Assembly (NCBI RefSeq): GCF_900088125.1
Contig: NZ_FLQT01000003.1
Location: forward strand, 186,001 to 250,000
Length of the DNA: 64,000 nucleotides
Source of the DNA: Peptoniphilus pacaensis
GTDB taxonomy: Bacteria; Bacillota; Clostridia; Tissierellales; Peptoniphilaceae
Direction of reading: 5' to 3'
Numbering within the stretch: position 1 is the stretch's first letter; each line of letters opens with the position of its first letter. Positions 29,108 through 37,555 of the stretch are shown one piece after another. The translations under genes were made by a program, and so were the position numbers. The notes under the pieces are model-generated. The model saw only the letters and a list, made by a program, of their open reading frames with translations, was not told the DNA's origin and ran no database searches.

Positions 29108-30847
29108 TTATAGCCTCCAATCTGAAGCACCTTGATATTGTTTCCACATATTTGCGTATGCTCCATTACTTTCAACTAAATCATTATGAGTACCTTGCTC
29201 AACGATTTTTCCTTTATCCATGACAATTATTTTGTCTGCATCAATTACAGTATTTAATCTATGAGCCACCAAAATTACAGTTTTATTCTTTGAAATTTCT
29301 GTAATTGCTTTATTGATATAAAACTCATTTTCAGCATCACACCCTGATGTTGCTTCATCAAAAACAATAATTGGAGAATCTTTAACAAAAGCTCTTGCCA
29401 GTGCAATTCTCTGTCTTTCTCCACCGGAAAGGAAAATCCCTTTACTGCCATAAATACTATTTATTCCGTTCGGAAGTTTATCAATAATACTTTGACACTG
29501 CGCAACTGTAATAGCTTTATCTACTTCTTCTAAAGATGCATTAGGATTTCCTACTCTTATATTTTCAAGTAAGGTTCCGTTAAATAGTTTGCTGTCTTGG
29601 AAAACAAAGGAAATATTTTTCATAAGTTCACTATTTCTTATTTCATTTATATTCTTGCTACCAATCGTTATCGTTCCTGAGTTAACCTTAAAAAATTTCC
29701 CTATCAAAGAAAGAATGGTACTTTTCCCGGAGCCTGATAAGCCAACAAAAGCGACCTTTTGATTTTTTGAAATTTCAAACGATACATGCTCTATAACATT
29801 TTTTTCTTGCTCAGGGTATGAAAAACAAACATCCGAAAAAACAATTTCTGTATTTTCAGGGAATCCATCACTACCATTTTCTATATATGAATCATCACAG
29901 ATAATTGTTTCAATTCTATTTAAAGCTTCCTTTGCTTGAATTAAGTTCTCTCCAGTCATCATTAGCCTCATCATTGTTGTAGAAATTAAAGGGCTAAGTA
30001 ATATGAAAAAAATCAAATCCAAAAATACTGCGATAGGATCGCTTGCTGAATTAAATAAAACTACAGCTACAGCTATCAAAAACACAAAAAAACTGTTTAA
30101 CATAACCCCGAAAATAGTTTTAGGCATACGACAAGCTTTTGCGTAGCCTGCCACCAAATCTCTATAACTCATAATCGTATTATGAAATTTTTTGAAACTA
30201 AATACAGTTTGCTGAAATACTTTGATAATCGGTATACCACGAACATACTCAACAGCTTCTTTGTTCATCTGCTCTTGCAATGTCATGATTTTACCCATCA
30301 TAAATTTATTTTCTCCGCCCATCATCATCTTTATACATATCACAGAAATGATTAACGGGATAAAGCAAGCAGCACCTAATCTCCAATCAAAAAAGAAAAA
30401 ACTAATTACAAAGATAAGTGGCATAATTGCAGTCGCCGCAAAATCAGGTAATTTATGTGCTAAAAAATCTTCTGTTAAAATGGTGTTTTCATCAATAATT
30501 TTTCTAATCTCGCCTGTAGACTTCATTTCAAAAAATCCTAATGGCATATCTATCACTTTATTGATTGCTTGTGATTTTAAATTTTTAGCAACTCTAAAAG
30601 CAGATATATGGGCTAAAGATAATGCCACAAAATACAAAGCAATACCCAAAACAGATGAAATTACAGCGATTTCGCCATAATACATTATGCTTTTCGTGCT
30701 TGAATTTTCGACATATAATCTTATAATTTGATAAATACAAACTAATGGAATGATTGACATTGCAGCACTCAAAATGGATAGTACACACGACAAAACAGTC
30801 AGATATTTGTATTTACCGGAATACTTTAATAATCCGCTATTAAACAT
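29108..30847 (-). CDS. ABC exporter-type half transporter (YbtP/IrtA-like), first of a pair
   Basis: A 579-residue fused permease-ATPase. The membrane domain covers about residues 1-300. The ATPase domain has Walker A GLSGSGKST, VFQDSKLF, signature LSGGERQ, Walker B IIVFDEATSGCD (the catalytic Glu is present) and VAHRLNTV. It overlaps the ECF ATPase gene by 8 nt, so the pair is translated with the ECF module. Both halves have full catalytic motifs. Confidence 0.88.
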   Translation of the reverse strand: MFNSGLLKYSGKYKYLTVLSCVLSILSAAMSIIPLVCIYQIIRLYVENSSTKSIMYYGEIAVISSVLGIALYFVALSLAHISAFRVAKNLKSQAINKVIDMPLGFFEMKSTGEIRKIIDENTILTEDFLAHKLPDFAATAIMPLIFVISFFFFDWRLGAACFIPLIISVICIKMMMGGENKFMMGKIMTLQEQMNKEAVEYVRGIPIIKVFQQTVFSFKKFHNTIMSYRDLVAGYAKACRMPKTIFGVMLNSFFVFLIAVAVVLFNSASDPIAVFLDLIFFILLSPLISTTMMRLMMTGENLIQAKEALNRIETIICDDSYIENGSDGFPENTEIVFSDVCFSYPEQEKNVIEHVSFEISKNQKVAFVGLSGSGKSTILSLIGKFFKVNSGTITIGSKNINEIRNSELMKNISFVFQDSKLFNGTLLENIRVGNPNASLEEVDKAITVAQCQSIIDKLPNGINSIYGSKGIFLSGGERQRIALARAFVKDSPIIVFDEATSGCDAENEFYINKAITEISKNKTVILVAHRLNTVIDADKIIVMDKGKIVEQGTHNDLVESNGAYANMWKQYQGASDWRL

Positions 30848-32294
30848 AGTTCTTCACCTCACCTTTTAATATTTCCAATATTTTTTCTTTATCATTTTCC
30901 GCAGAAAACTCTTTAAAAGATTGTCCGTCTAAATATAAAATTTTATTGCAAGAGGTCATAAGAAACTCATAATCATGAGAAATGATAAGTATGATTTTCT
31001 GTTTTTCTTGAAGCCCTTTCATTCTTTCTGAAATAATTTGCATATTATGTCCATCTAAACCACTTGTTGGCTCATCAAACAAATATACATCCCTTTCTAA
31101 AAGTTCTGCTGCTGCGATAGTCAATCTCTGCTTTTGACCTCCTGACAAAATTTGAGGATGCAAATCTTTAGCCTCTTCCAAATGAAATTGATGCAAGATT
31201 AAATCTATATCTGCCTTTGAATCATTTAGTCTCAACTCATCTTCAAGAGAAGCCTCAAATAAATTACTGTCAGGATTGTTTGACAGATAATATATTCTTC
31301 TCTTTCTTTTTGCCTTCTTAATTATTTCACCATTTATAGACAAATTGCCTTTCTGTTCTTTAAGCAAACCACTCATAATTTTGAATAAAGTGCTTTTACC
31401 AATGCCGTTATCTCCTATGATTCCATAAACATTTCCACTATTAAAAGAATAACTTAGCTCACTTATGATCTTCTCATTCTTGTATGAAAAGCTTATTCTA
31501 TCTAATTCCATAGAATTTGCTTCTTTTATTTTCTTTGCTTTTGGGACAACACATTCTAAAGAATATGCCCTTAGCCCTGCTGTTCTAAAAAAGTCATTAC
31601 TGCTTGACAGAAGTTTATTTTCCGAAAAAGAATATCTAATCTCACCATCTTCAAGGTAGTAATATTTATCAACAAGATCTTTCAGATAGTAAATTCTATG
31701 TTCGGAAATCACCATCGTTTTTCCTTGTGTTTTCAATGAAAGCATCAATTTTCTTAAAGCTTCTACACTTTTCATATCAAGATTGGCTGACGGCTCATCA
31801 AAAACATAAATTGGTGGATCAAGAGCATTTATAGAAGCAATTGCGATTTTTTGCCTTTCTCCACTTGAAAGATGAAATAAGCTCTTATCAATTAAATTTT
31901 CTCCATTGATTGAGGAAAGTGCTTCTCTAATTCTTCTCGAAATTTTTTCTCGGTCTACGCCATAATTTTCCAATCCAAATGCAATTTCATCTTCTACATT
32001 TTCTGCAAAAAATTGACTTTTAGGATTTTGAAAAATTGAACCCACTCTTCTTCCTATTTCGTACAATTCTTTTTCACATGGATTCATGCCATCTATTGTA
32101 ATGTTTCCATTTAGCTTCCCGCCATAAAACTTATACGCAAGTCCATTGATAATCCTTGTCAGCGTTGTCTTTCCACATCCACTGGCTCCAATGAAGGCTA
32201 CAACTTCTCCCTTTTTAATTTCTAAATTGATATTTTCAATAATATTTCGGGAGTCCTGATTATATGAAAAACTTACATTTTTAAGTTTGATCAT
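30840..32294 (-). CDS. ECF transporter ATPase, two fused ATP-binding domains
   Basis: A 484-residue tandem ATPase equivalent to fused EcfA1-EcfA2. The first domain has GASGCGKTT and LSSGERQ with VFDEPSANLD; the second has GDNGIGKST, LSGGQKQ and LFDEPTSGLDG. It energises uptake through the T and S subunits encoded just upstream. It overlaps the T gene by 4 nt (ATGA) and the next ABC gene by 8 nt. Fused A domains are typical of dedicated group I-like ECF systems as opposed to the shared ecfA1A2T. Confidence 0.9.
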   Translation of the reverse strand: MIKLKNVSFSYNQDSRNIIENINLEIKKGEVVAFIGASGCGKTTLTRIINGLAYKFYGGKLNGNITIDGMNPCEKELYEIGRRVGSIFQNPKSQFFAENVEDEIAFGLENYGVDREKISRRIREALSSINGENLIDKSLFHLSSGERQKIAIASINALDPPIYVFDEPSANLDMKSVEALRKLMLSLKTQGKTMVISEHRIYYLKDLVDKYYYLEDGEIRYSFSENKLLSSSNDFFRTAGLRAYSLECVVPKAKKIKEANSMELDRISFSYKNEKIISELSYSFNSGNVYGIIGDNGIGKSTLFKIMSGLLKEQKGNLSINGEIIKKAKRKRRIYYLSNNPDSNLFEASLEDELRLNDSKADIDLILHQFHLEEAKDLHPQILSGGQKQRLTIAAAELLERDVYLFDEPTSGLDGHNMQIISERMKGLQEKQKIILIISHDYEFLMTSCNKILYLDGQSFKEFSAENDKEKILEILKGEVKNYV

Positions 32295-32965
32295 CTCATC
32301 ATCACTCCTTCCATAAAGTACAAACCTACCGTAAGCAGAACAGTCAATATAACTACAATAGAATCAATTTTTCTAAATTTTATTTCTCTTCTTGATGTAT
32401 GTTTTCCATTGGCAGAGATCCCTCTTACTTCAGATGCCGCAGCCAATTCCTCGGCAATTTTAGAAGAAGAGAACATCATAGGTACAAACAAATATTCCAT
32501 TGTAACAAACGGCTTTCTAAAAGAAATTAAGCCTCTTAATTTTAATGAATCAATAATCTCCGAAAATTCACTTCTTACTACCGGAAAAAACCTCATCATA
32601 AAAATAAGTGGCAATGCTATATTCCTATGGATTTTCATTTTTTTCATTACAGCCATCAGTTCTCCAGGAGGTGTTTTTATAATCGGTATGACAGACAAAA
32701 TAATAACTAATGTCCTGATAATTATAAAAAGAAACATTTCAGGAAGCATAATTCCAAATCCGTTTCCTTTTGAAACCAATCTCATGATGCTAATGATTGC
32801 TATCGCAAACACAATTTTTACGGTAGATTTGCTATACCCTAATACGGCAACATATAGTAATAGGATGGCGGTCAGCAAAAAAAATACAGTATCTTTGGAC
32901 AATACCGAAGCCAAAAATACTGTACTAAAAAATACCGCAACTTTGGAGCGTAAGTCCAAATGCAT
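32291..32965 (-). CDS. ECF transporter T component (energy-coupling permease)
   Basis: A 224-residue membrane protein with about five helices. It has the cytoplasmic coupling-helix motifs of the CbiQ/EcfT family, seen as SLKLRGL near residue 140 and ASEVRGIS near residue 180 (Ala/Ser-x-Arg-Gly). It starts at TAATG, sharing a base with the stop of the S gene, and ends with a 4-nt overlap into the ATPase gene. Confidence 0.88.
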   Translation of the reverse strand: MHLDLRSKVAVFFSTVFLASVLSKDTVFFLLTAILLLYVAVLGYSKSTVKIVFAIAIISIMRLVSKGNGFGIMLPEMFLFIIIRTLVIILSVIPIIKTPPGELMAVMKKMKIHRNIALPLIFMMRFFPVVRSEFSEIIDSLKLRGLISFRKPFVTMEYLFVPMMFSSSKIAEELAAASEVRGISANGKHTSRREIKFRKIDSIVVILTVLLTVGLYFMEGVMMR

Positions 32966-33558
32966 TACTTTATTATACCTGTCTTTTTAAAGTGCTTTTC
33001 TGTCATTTTATTTCCTAAATAGCATCCAATTGCAGCCGCCACCACAGTTAATGCTAAAGAAATAATAACCCACTTTGTATCTGTGTAATATTGTGTTTGA
33101 ACTTGAACTTGTTCAGGAGACACTCCTGTTTTAAGAAATGCATCTTTGAAAAACCATATTTCACTCATTCCATGCGCAGCTCTTGTAAGAGATGTAATAA
33201 TCCAAGCAATCGTAATTCTTTTTATATTCCTATAACTATCAGTGCCTATCATAGATAATTCTGCGATGATACCGCCACCTACGAACCAAGGAATCATAAA
33301 CGGTCCCATAAATACAGTTGCCAAAACCGCTTGTAAGATATTATAAATTAGAGCAACTCCGGGTTTCCCGACTTTCATCGCCATATAAACGAAAAAAGGC
33401 CCCAAAATCAACGCTGTAAACACCGCATTAAAAATCATGTTAAAAAATAGAGATGCTCCTGTGATCATCGAAAAAGCTATAAAGACCACAATCATAATTG
33501 CAGAAAAGATTCCTATAGTTGCTAAATCTTTTATGGATAATTTTTTTGTGCTTTCCAT
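32965..33558 (-). CDS. ECF transporter S component, MptD/Trep_Strep family
   Basis: A 197-residue membrane protein with about six helices, matching the MptD-like putative substrate-binding subunits (TIGR02185 type): KLSIKDLATIGIFSAI at the N-terminus, then FFVYMAMKVGKPG and FVGGGIIAELSM. The family ligand is not established. Start 33558 chosen because AAGGAGG is 7 nt upstream; the ATG two codons earlier is too close. It is the first structural gene of the transport block, 66 nt downstream of the AraC regulator, with an inverted repeat in that gap. Confidence 0.85.
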   Translation of the reverse strand: MESTKKLSIKDLATIGIFSAIMIVVFIAFSMITGASLFFNMIFNAVFTALILGPFFVYMAMKVGKPGVALIYNILQAVLATVFMGPFMIPWFVGGGIIAELSMIGTDSYRNIKRITIAWIITSLTRAAHGMSEIWFFKDAFLKTGVSPEQVQVQTQYYTDTKWVIISLALTVVAAAIGCYLGNKMTEKHFKKTGIIK

Positions 33559-33585
33559 AAACATTCCTCCTTTTCTATAAGCAAT

Positions 33586-33613
33586 ATTTATGTTAGCACT
33601 ATCTAACTCAAAT
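33586..33613 (-). promoter_or_regulatory. inverted repeat upstream of the ECF-ABC operon
   Basis: A 28-bp imperfect palindrome, half-sites ATTTGAGTTAG and CTAACATAAAT (9 of 11 matched), spacer ATAGTG. It sits between the AraC gene and the S-component gene, where an activator or metal-dependent repressor would act. -35 and -10 boxes nearby are weak, as at activator-dependent promoters. Confidence 0.5.
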
Positions 33614-33624
33614 CGCTTGCTGAA

Positions 33625-34602
33625 TCAGACCAGATGTGCTGTTTTAGATATTTTTTTATATTCCGAAGGAGTCAGATTATACCTTTTTTTGAACGCATTG
33701 GAAAATTTAGAATGATCCGTATATCCAACTTGAATTGCAATCCCTGTTATAGACAACGCCGAGTTTTTCAACAAAAGTGCTGCCTCTTCTAATCTCTTTT
33801 TTATTATCGTGTCATTGATCGTTTCACCATATATACTCTTATAACAGTTTTTCATTGTAGTAATTTTTATATTGAATGTTTCAGACAGTTTTTCATATGT
33901 TATTGTTTCAGTGAAATTCTGCAATACATATTCATTTATCTTTTTCGCAATTTCAATATTATTTTTGGCAAAATATTGTCTATCGCTATAAGACATATTA
34001 TTTTTAACTGCTGTGAGATATAAGAATAATTCTTGGAATTTTACCTTTAAATATCCGATTACAATATCATCAGGGACTTTATACATTTCAAAAAAAATAT
34101 GCTCAATCTCTGATGTTGCTCTCTGTATAAAAAGTTTATTTTCATAGCAGAGTTCATTTAAAACAACCTCATAATCAATTTCAAACATTTTTTCCAAAAG
34201 ATGTAATTCTTCATCAAATTCAGATGGCGTTATACAAAAAGTAACGCCGTGATAATGACTAATGGGGAAAAATGATTCTTTAGAGCTGTTGCTTATTAAG
34301 TTAATCGCAAAGTCTCCAGCTTCCATGTATGTTACAGTTCCATCTCTTAATACGCATTCAAATCTTCCTTCTCTGCAATGATTGATTTCATATCGTCTCT
34401 CATTAAGAGAATTCTTAGGAATACTACTTGTAATTTTTGATGTGTGTATATCGTTATAAAATACTTTCACTCCCTTATAAATCTCATATTCTGTAATCAC
34501 ATATTTACCATTTTCCAAATCACAACACTCGTAAATCCTGCTTCCTGAATTTTCTATTATTTTTTTCTTATTTCTTCCATAAAGATGGTTCATATAATCC
34601 AT
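33625..34602 (-). CDS. AraC-family transcriptional regulator (PchR/YbtA-like)
   Basis: A 325-residue regulator with an N-terminal ligand-binding half and a C-terminal pair of helix-turn-helices (about residues 220-320): TYEKLSETFNIKITTMKNCYKSIYG and SITGIAIQVGYTDHSKFSNAFKKRYNLTPSEYKK (both shown partly). The C-half contains the standard GYTDHSKFSNAFK signature. The organisation is like PchR and YbtA, which activate siderophore uptake when the siderophore is bound. It starts 5 nt after the XRE gene's stop and precedes the ECF-ABC operon, its likely target. Confidence 0.88.
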   Translation of the reverse strand: MDYMNHLYGRNKKKIIENSGSRIYECCDLENGKYVITEYEIYKGVKVFYNDIHTSKITSSIPKNSLNERRYEINHCREGRFECVLRDGTVTYMEAGDFAINLISNSSKESFFPISHYHGVTFCITPSEFDEELHLLEKMFEIDYEVVLNELCYENKLFIQRATSEIEHIFFEMYKVPDDIVIGYLKVKFQELFLYLTAVKNNMSYSDRQYFAKNNIEIAKKINEYVLQNFTETITYEKLSETFNIKITTMKNCYKSIYGETINDTIIKKRLEEAALLLKNSALSITGIAIQVGYTDHSKFSNAFKKRYNLTPSEYKKISKTAHLV

Positions 34603-34607
34603 ATTAT

Positions 34608-34835
34608 TTACCTTAAAATCTCTTTCCTATCATCATCGTAATTTTCTTCAAGACAAAATATTTTTTCTATTGGACACCCAAATATTAAACTGCACTTATA
34701 TGCAACTTTTATTGATGGATTAAAATGCCCATTTTCTAAAGAAATTATTGTTCTCGTAGAAACTCCTAATTTAGTTGACAATTCCTTTTGGGTCCACTGC
34801 TTATTTTCTCTTAATTGTTTAAGTATATTTTTCAT
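34608..34835 (-). CDS. small XRE-family helix-turn-helix regulator
   Basis: A 75-residue protein that is almost entirely one HTH domain (QLRENKQWTQKELSTKLGVSTRTIISLENGHFNPS), of the YgzD-like small repressors. GAGGGAG precedes the ATG at 34835. It heads the transcript with the AraC gene and faces an operator region with two GAAGTA..CTTC palindromes that overlap its own -10, so autorepression is likely. Confidence 0.87.
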   Translation of the reverse strand: MKNILKQLRENKQWTQKELSTKLGVSTRTIISLENGHFNPSIKVAYKCSLIFGCPIEKIFCLEENYDDDRKEILR

Positions 34836-34851
34836 AAACTCCCTCATCATA

Positions 34852-34894
34852 AAAAAGTGAAGTACGCTTCATGTGCGAAGTATACTTCACTTTT
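34852..34894 (-). promoter_or_regulatory. duplicated palindromic operator of the XRE gene
   Basis: GAAGTACGCTTC (34859-34870) and GAAGTATACTTC (34877-34888), within a longer inverted repeat that starts AAAGTGAAG on each arm. The second palindrome contains the -10. Confidence 0.7.
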
Positions 34895-34907
34895 AGAAAA
34901 AAGTAAA
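34879..34907 (-). promoter_or_regulatory. promoter of the XRE-AraC transcript
   Basis: Minus strand: -35 TTTACT (34902-34907), 17-bp spacer, -10 TATACT (34879-34884), embedded in the operator. Confidence 0.75.
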
Positions 34908-34937
34908 TGTCTGACTACTTAATCAAAATATGATTTT

Positions 34938-34965
34938 TTTACTATTTATGTATTTATGATATAAT
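34938..34965 (+). promoter_or_regulatory. promoter of a short plus-strand RNA
   Basis: -35 TTTACT (34938-34943), 16-bp spacer, consensus -10 TATAAT (34960-34965); it points into the hairpin-terminator unit downstream. Confidence 0.6.
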
Positions 34966-34971
34966 ATTCTC

Positions 34972-35093
34972 AATCAATCAAATATAAGCTTAACGCTTGT
35001 TACTCTAATTATTCTTTTATAACAAGCACAGTAAGCGTACGGACACTTACGGAAAATTGACGAAGCAGCCCTTGGGGATCTGCTTCTTTTTTT
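34972..35093 (+). ncRNA. candidate small RNA or orphan transcription attenuator
   Basis: About 120 nt between a good promoter and an intrinsic terminator. Three consecutive hairpins are visible: GCTTGTTA (34995-35002) with TAACAAGC (35020-35027); GTAAGCGT (35031-35038) with ACACTTAC (35043-35050); and GAAGCAG (35062-35068) with CTGCTTC (35080-35086) plus eight T. No gene lies downstream on the plus strand. It resembles a leader attenuator of a mobile resistance gene whose gene has been lost, or a free small RNA. There is no obvious start codon for a leader peptide. Confidence 0.5.
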
Positions 35094-35114
35094 ATCTTGA
35101 ATTGTCAAGTCAAG

Positions 35115-35310
35115 TGCAATATATAATGTCGGAACTTTTAATTTAAATTTATTCCAAACATATTCTTTGATTTGAGCATATGTTGCCTCACTTTCAGCAC
35201 TTGTCAAATCAAGCTCATCCAGCCCAATTTCAATATTTATATGCTTATCGACATCGAGTTTGGACAAAAGCGCTACCGTCTCCACCCCTATGGTTATGGG
35301 GAACATATCC
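35115..35310 (-). pseudogene. duplicated 3' fragment of rlmD (element end)
   Basis: Translated, it reads VDMFPITIGVETVALLSKLD...DELDLTSAESEATYAQIKEYVWNKF and then KVPTLYIA, matching the C-terminal ~65 residues of the RlmD at 37556-39106. It then runs into unrelated sequence after LYIA. The identical 15-bp GCTACCGTCTCCACC lies here at 35272-35286 and in rlmD at 37851-37865. It is a displaced att-proximal rlmD tail, not a gene. Confidence 0.8.
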
Positions 35311-35372
35311 ACGCTCGTAGATGAAAACATATCAAAGATTGGCTCTCGTTTGTAGGAACATATCGACTGTAA

Positions 35373-35852
<480 letters not shown>

Positions 35853-35920
35853 ATTCTTAGCCTCCATATTTTCATTATAATTTCTTTTTTAAACTAGGTA
35901 AAACCAATTTCATATACTTG

Positions 35921-36108
35921 TCATTTATTAATAGCGTCAAACATTTTAGCTGGTGTTAATTTACTTAGCTCCCTGTTGTCAGCCAACGCACGTGTAGCTT
36001 TTTTGTGTATAAACACATCAGCGTCATGTTACCCATTGCTCGGCATTCTTCTAATGAACCCAAATACATGGAATGGCAACACTTTTTTAGACAATTTATA
36101 ACCGAACA
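35921..36108 (-). pseudogene. short broken reading frame, unidentified
   Basis: One frame reads MFGYKLSKKVLPFHVFGF..RMPSNG, stop, HDADVFIHKKATRALADNRE..AKMFDAINK, stop. The continuous, low-bias peptide on both sides of a single internal stop (about 36031) suggests a decayed gene fragment. I do not recognise the family. Confidence 0.35.
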
Positions 36109-36119
36109 TTATCAAGCTT

Positions 36120-36242
36120 GAAAGTTTCTTTAGATTATAAAATATATTCTCAGACAATCAAGGGTAAAGGCTTCGCCCAAATTTCGTTGAAATTTGCCCT
36201 TGACAGTCTGTTCATATATTTTATTTAATTTATGAAACTTCC
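36120..36242. repeat. 123-bp imperfect inverted repeat
   Basis: Left arm 36120-36164 (GAAAGTTTC ... CAGACAATCAAGGG) pairs with right arm 36197-36242 (CCCTTGACAGTCTG ... GAAACTTC). The centre is the palindrome AAATTTC-GTT-GAAATTT (about 36179-36195). It may be a MITE-like element or a transcript stem-loop adjoining the IS3 relic. Confidence 0.7.
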
Positions 36243-36250
36243 AGAGCTTT

Positions 36251-37260
36251 TTATTCTGCTTTTCTATATTCTACTGGTGTTTTATATCCTAAAGATCCAT
36301 GAATTCTTAGGATATTATACCAATATACGTATTCTGCTAATTTTAGATTAAGTTCTTGGAAATTAGTAAAGTTCTCCTGATATATGAATTCTGTCTTCAT
36401 TACTTTATTGACTGCTTCGCTTACTGCGTTATCATATGGGCTTCCTTTTTTACTTAGCGATCTTTTTATCCCAAATACCTTTAATATTTCTTCTATTTTT
36501 ATATTTTTAAATTCTCTTCCTCTGTCTGTGTGAAATATTTTTATACGATTTAGTGGCTGCCTTATTGAGTAAAATGCTTCTGCTACTAGATTTGCATCTT
36601 TGTTTTTACCTGATGAGTATCCTATTATTTCACGGCTGTTTAAGTCTATTATTAAACATATATAATTCCATGTTTTTCCTACTCTTACATATGTTAGGTC
36701 GCTTACTATTGCTTCTAAATAGTCTCTATTGTCAAATTATCTATTTAAAAGGTTAGGGATGTCTTCTTCGTTGCATTTGGATCTTATTACTTTATATTGT
36801 GCTACTGTATAGTTTGAGACTAGGCCATTTTTCTTCATTATTCGGCCTATTTTTCTTCTCGATATTTTATATCCAATTTTCCCTAGTTTTTTTTATTTTG
36901 CGTGTTCCATAGTTGTTTCTACTTCTTCTGAATATTTCTTTTATTTCTTCTATTAGTTTTTCATCTTCATCTAATTTCACATCTTTTTCTTTGTTCAAAT
37001 GATAATAGACTAAACTTCTTGTGACCCCAAGTAGTCTACACATTGCACTAATGCTATCTTTATCTCGGTTCGAGATAATGAGGTCTATTTTTTGCCTAAC
37101 AGTAGTGCAGCTTGCTTTAAAATATCATTCTCCATTTCAACCTGTTTCAATTTTTTACGAAGTCTGATTATCTCTTTTTGTTTCGCATCCACATTATCAA
37201 AATGGTTACTCTAAGCAGCACACCAACTATTTATTTTTTGAGTTTTAAACTTTGGTAGAA
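36251..37260 (-). pseudogene. IS3-family (IS150-type) transposase relic, orfA and orfB
   Basis: Minus strand. The orfA end reads [27 protein letters not shown]. OrfB follows with the rve core: SDLTYVRVGKTW, HTDRGREFKN, PYDNAVSEAVNKV and the C-terminal WYNILRIHGSLGYKTPVEYRKAE, so the DDE residues survive. It is dead: an extra A in the 8-base A run (36887-36894) shifts the frame, a TAA interrupts orfB at 36737-36739, and orfA has a stop and no normal start. The A-run just after orfA resembles the usual -1 frameshift site. Confidence 0.85.
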
Positions 37261-37555
37261 GTCTTGAACTCTTTATATTTACATAACTATTTGCCTCTAT
37301 CACTATTATGACACGAAACCCTGCACAATGATCTAAAATTTTCAATTCTAACAAGTCTTTTTCAGTATTTTTAACTTCATAAAAACCTCTTTGGCAATAA
37401 TGCCTAATTCTTCTTTAGTTGTTAAAATTTTTTATTTTACCATCATCGTTCCCCTGATTTTCAATTAATCTTCTTAGGTTATATAAGAAGTACATATCTT
37501 TTTAATCTTAAAGTTTTTAAGTCTTAATTTTAAAATTTTCAATCTTAGATATTAT
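37261..37555. other. AT-rich gene-free stretch of the island
   Basis: Very AT-rich, no reading frame of note and no RNA gene. Short frames such as EELGIIAKEVFMKLKILKK on the minus strand hint at decayed coding sequence, possibly the lost start of the IS3 orfA. I see no usable promoter or terminator. Confidence 0.5.

Noticed and set aside
34974-35330. 118-codon frame read as an intact gene
   Set aside because: Only the first ~65 codons match the RlmD tail; the rest is the complement of the hairpin-terminator unit, so it is a truncated fragment joined to noncoding DNA.
36553-36756. 67-codon plus-strand frame in the IS3 relic
   Set aside because: Antisense to the transposase, whose DDE motif is clear on the minus strand.
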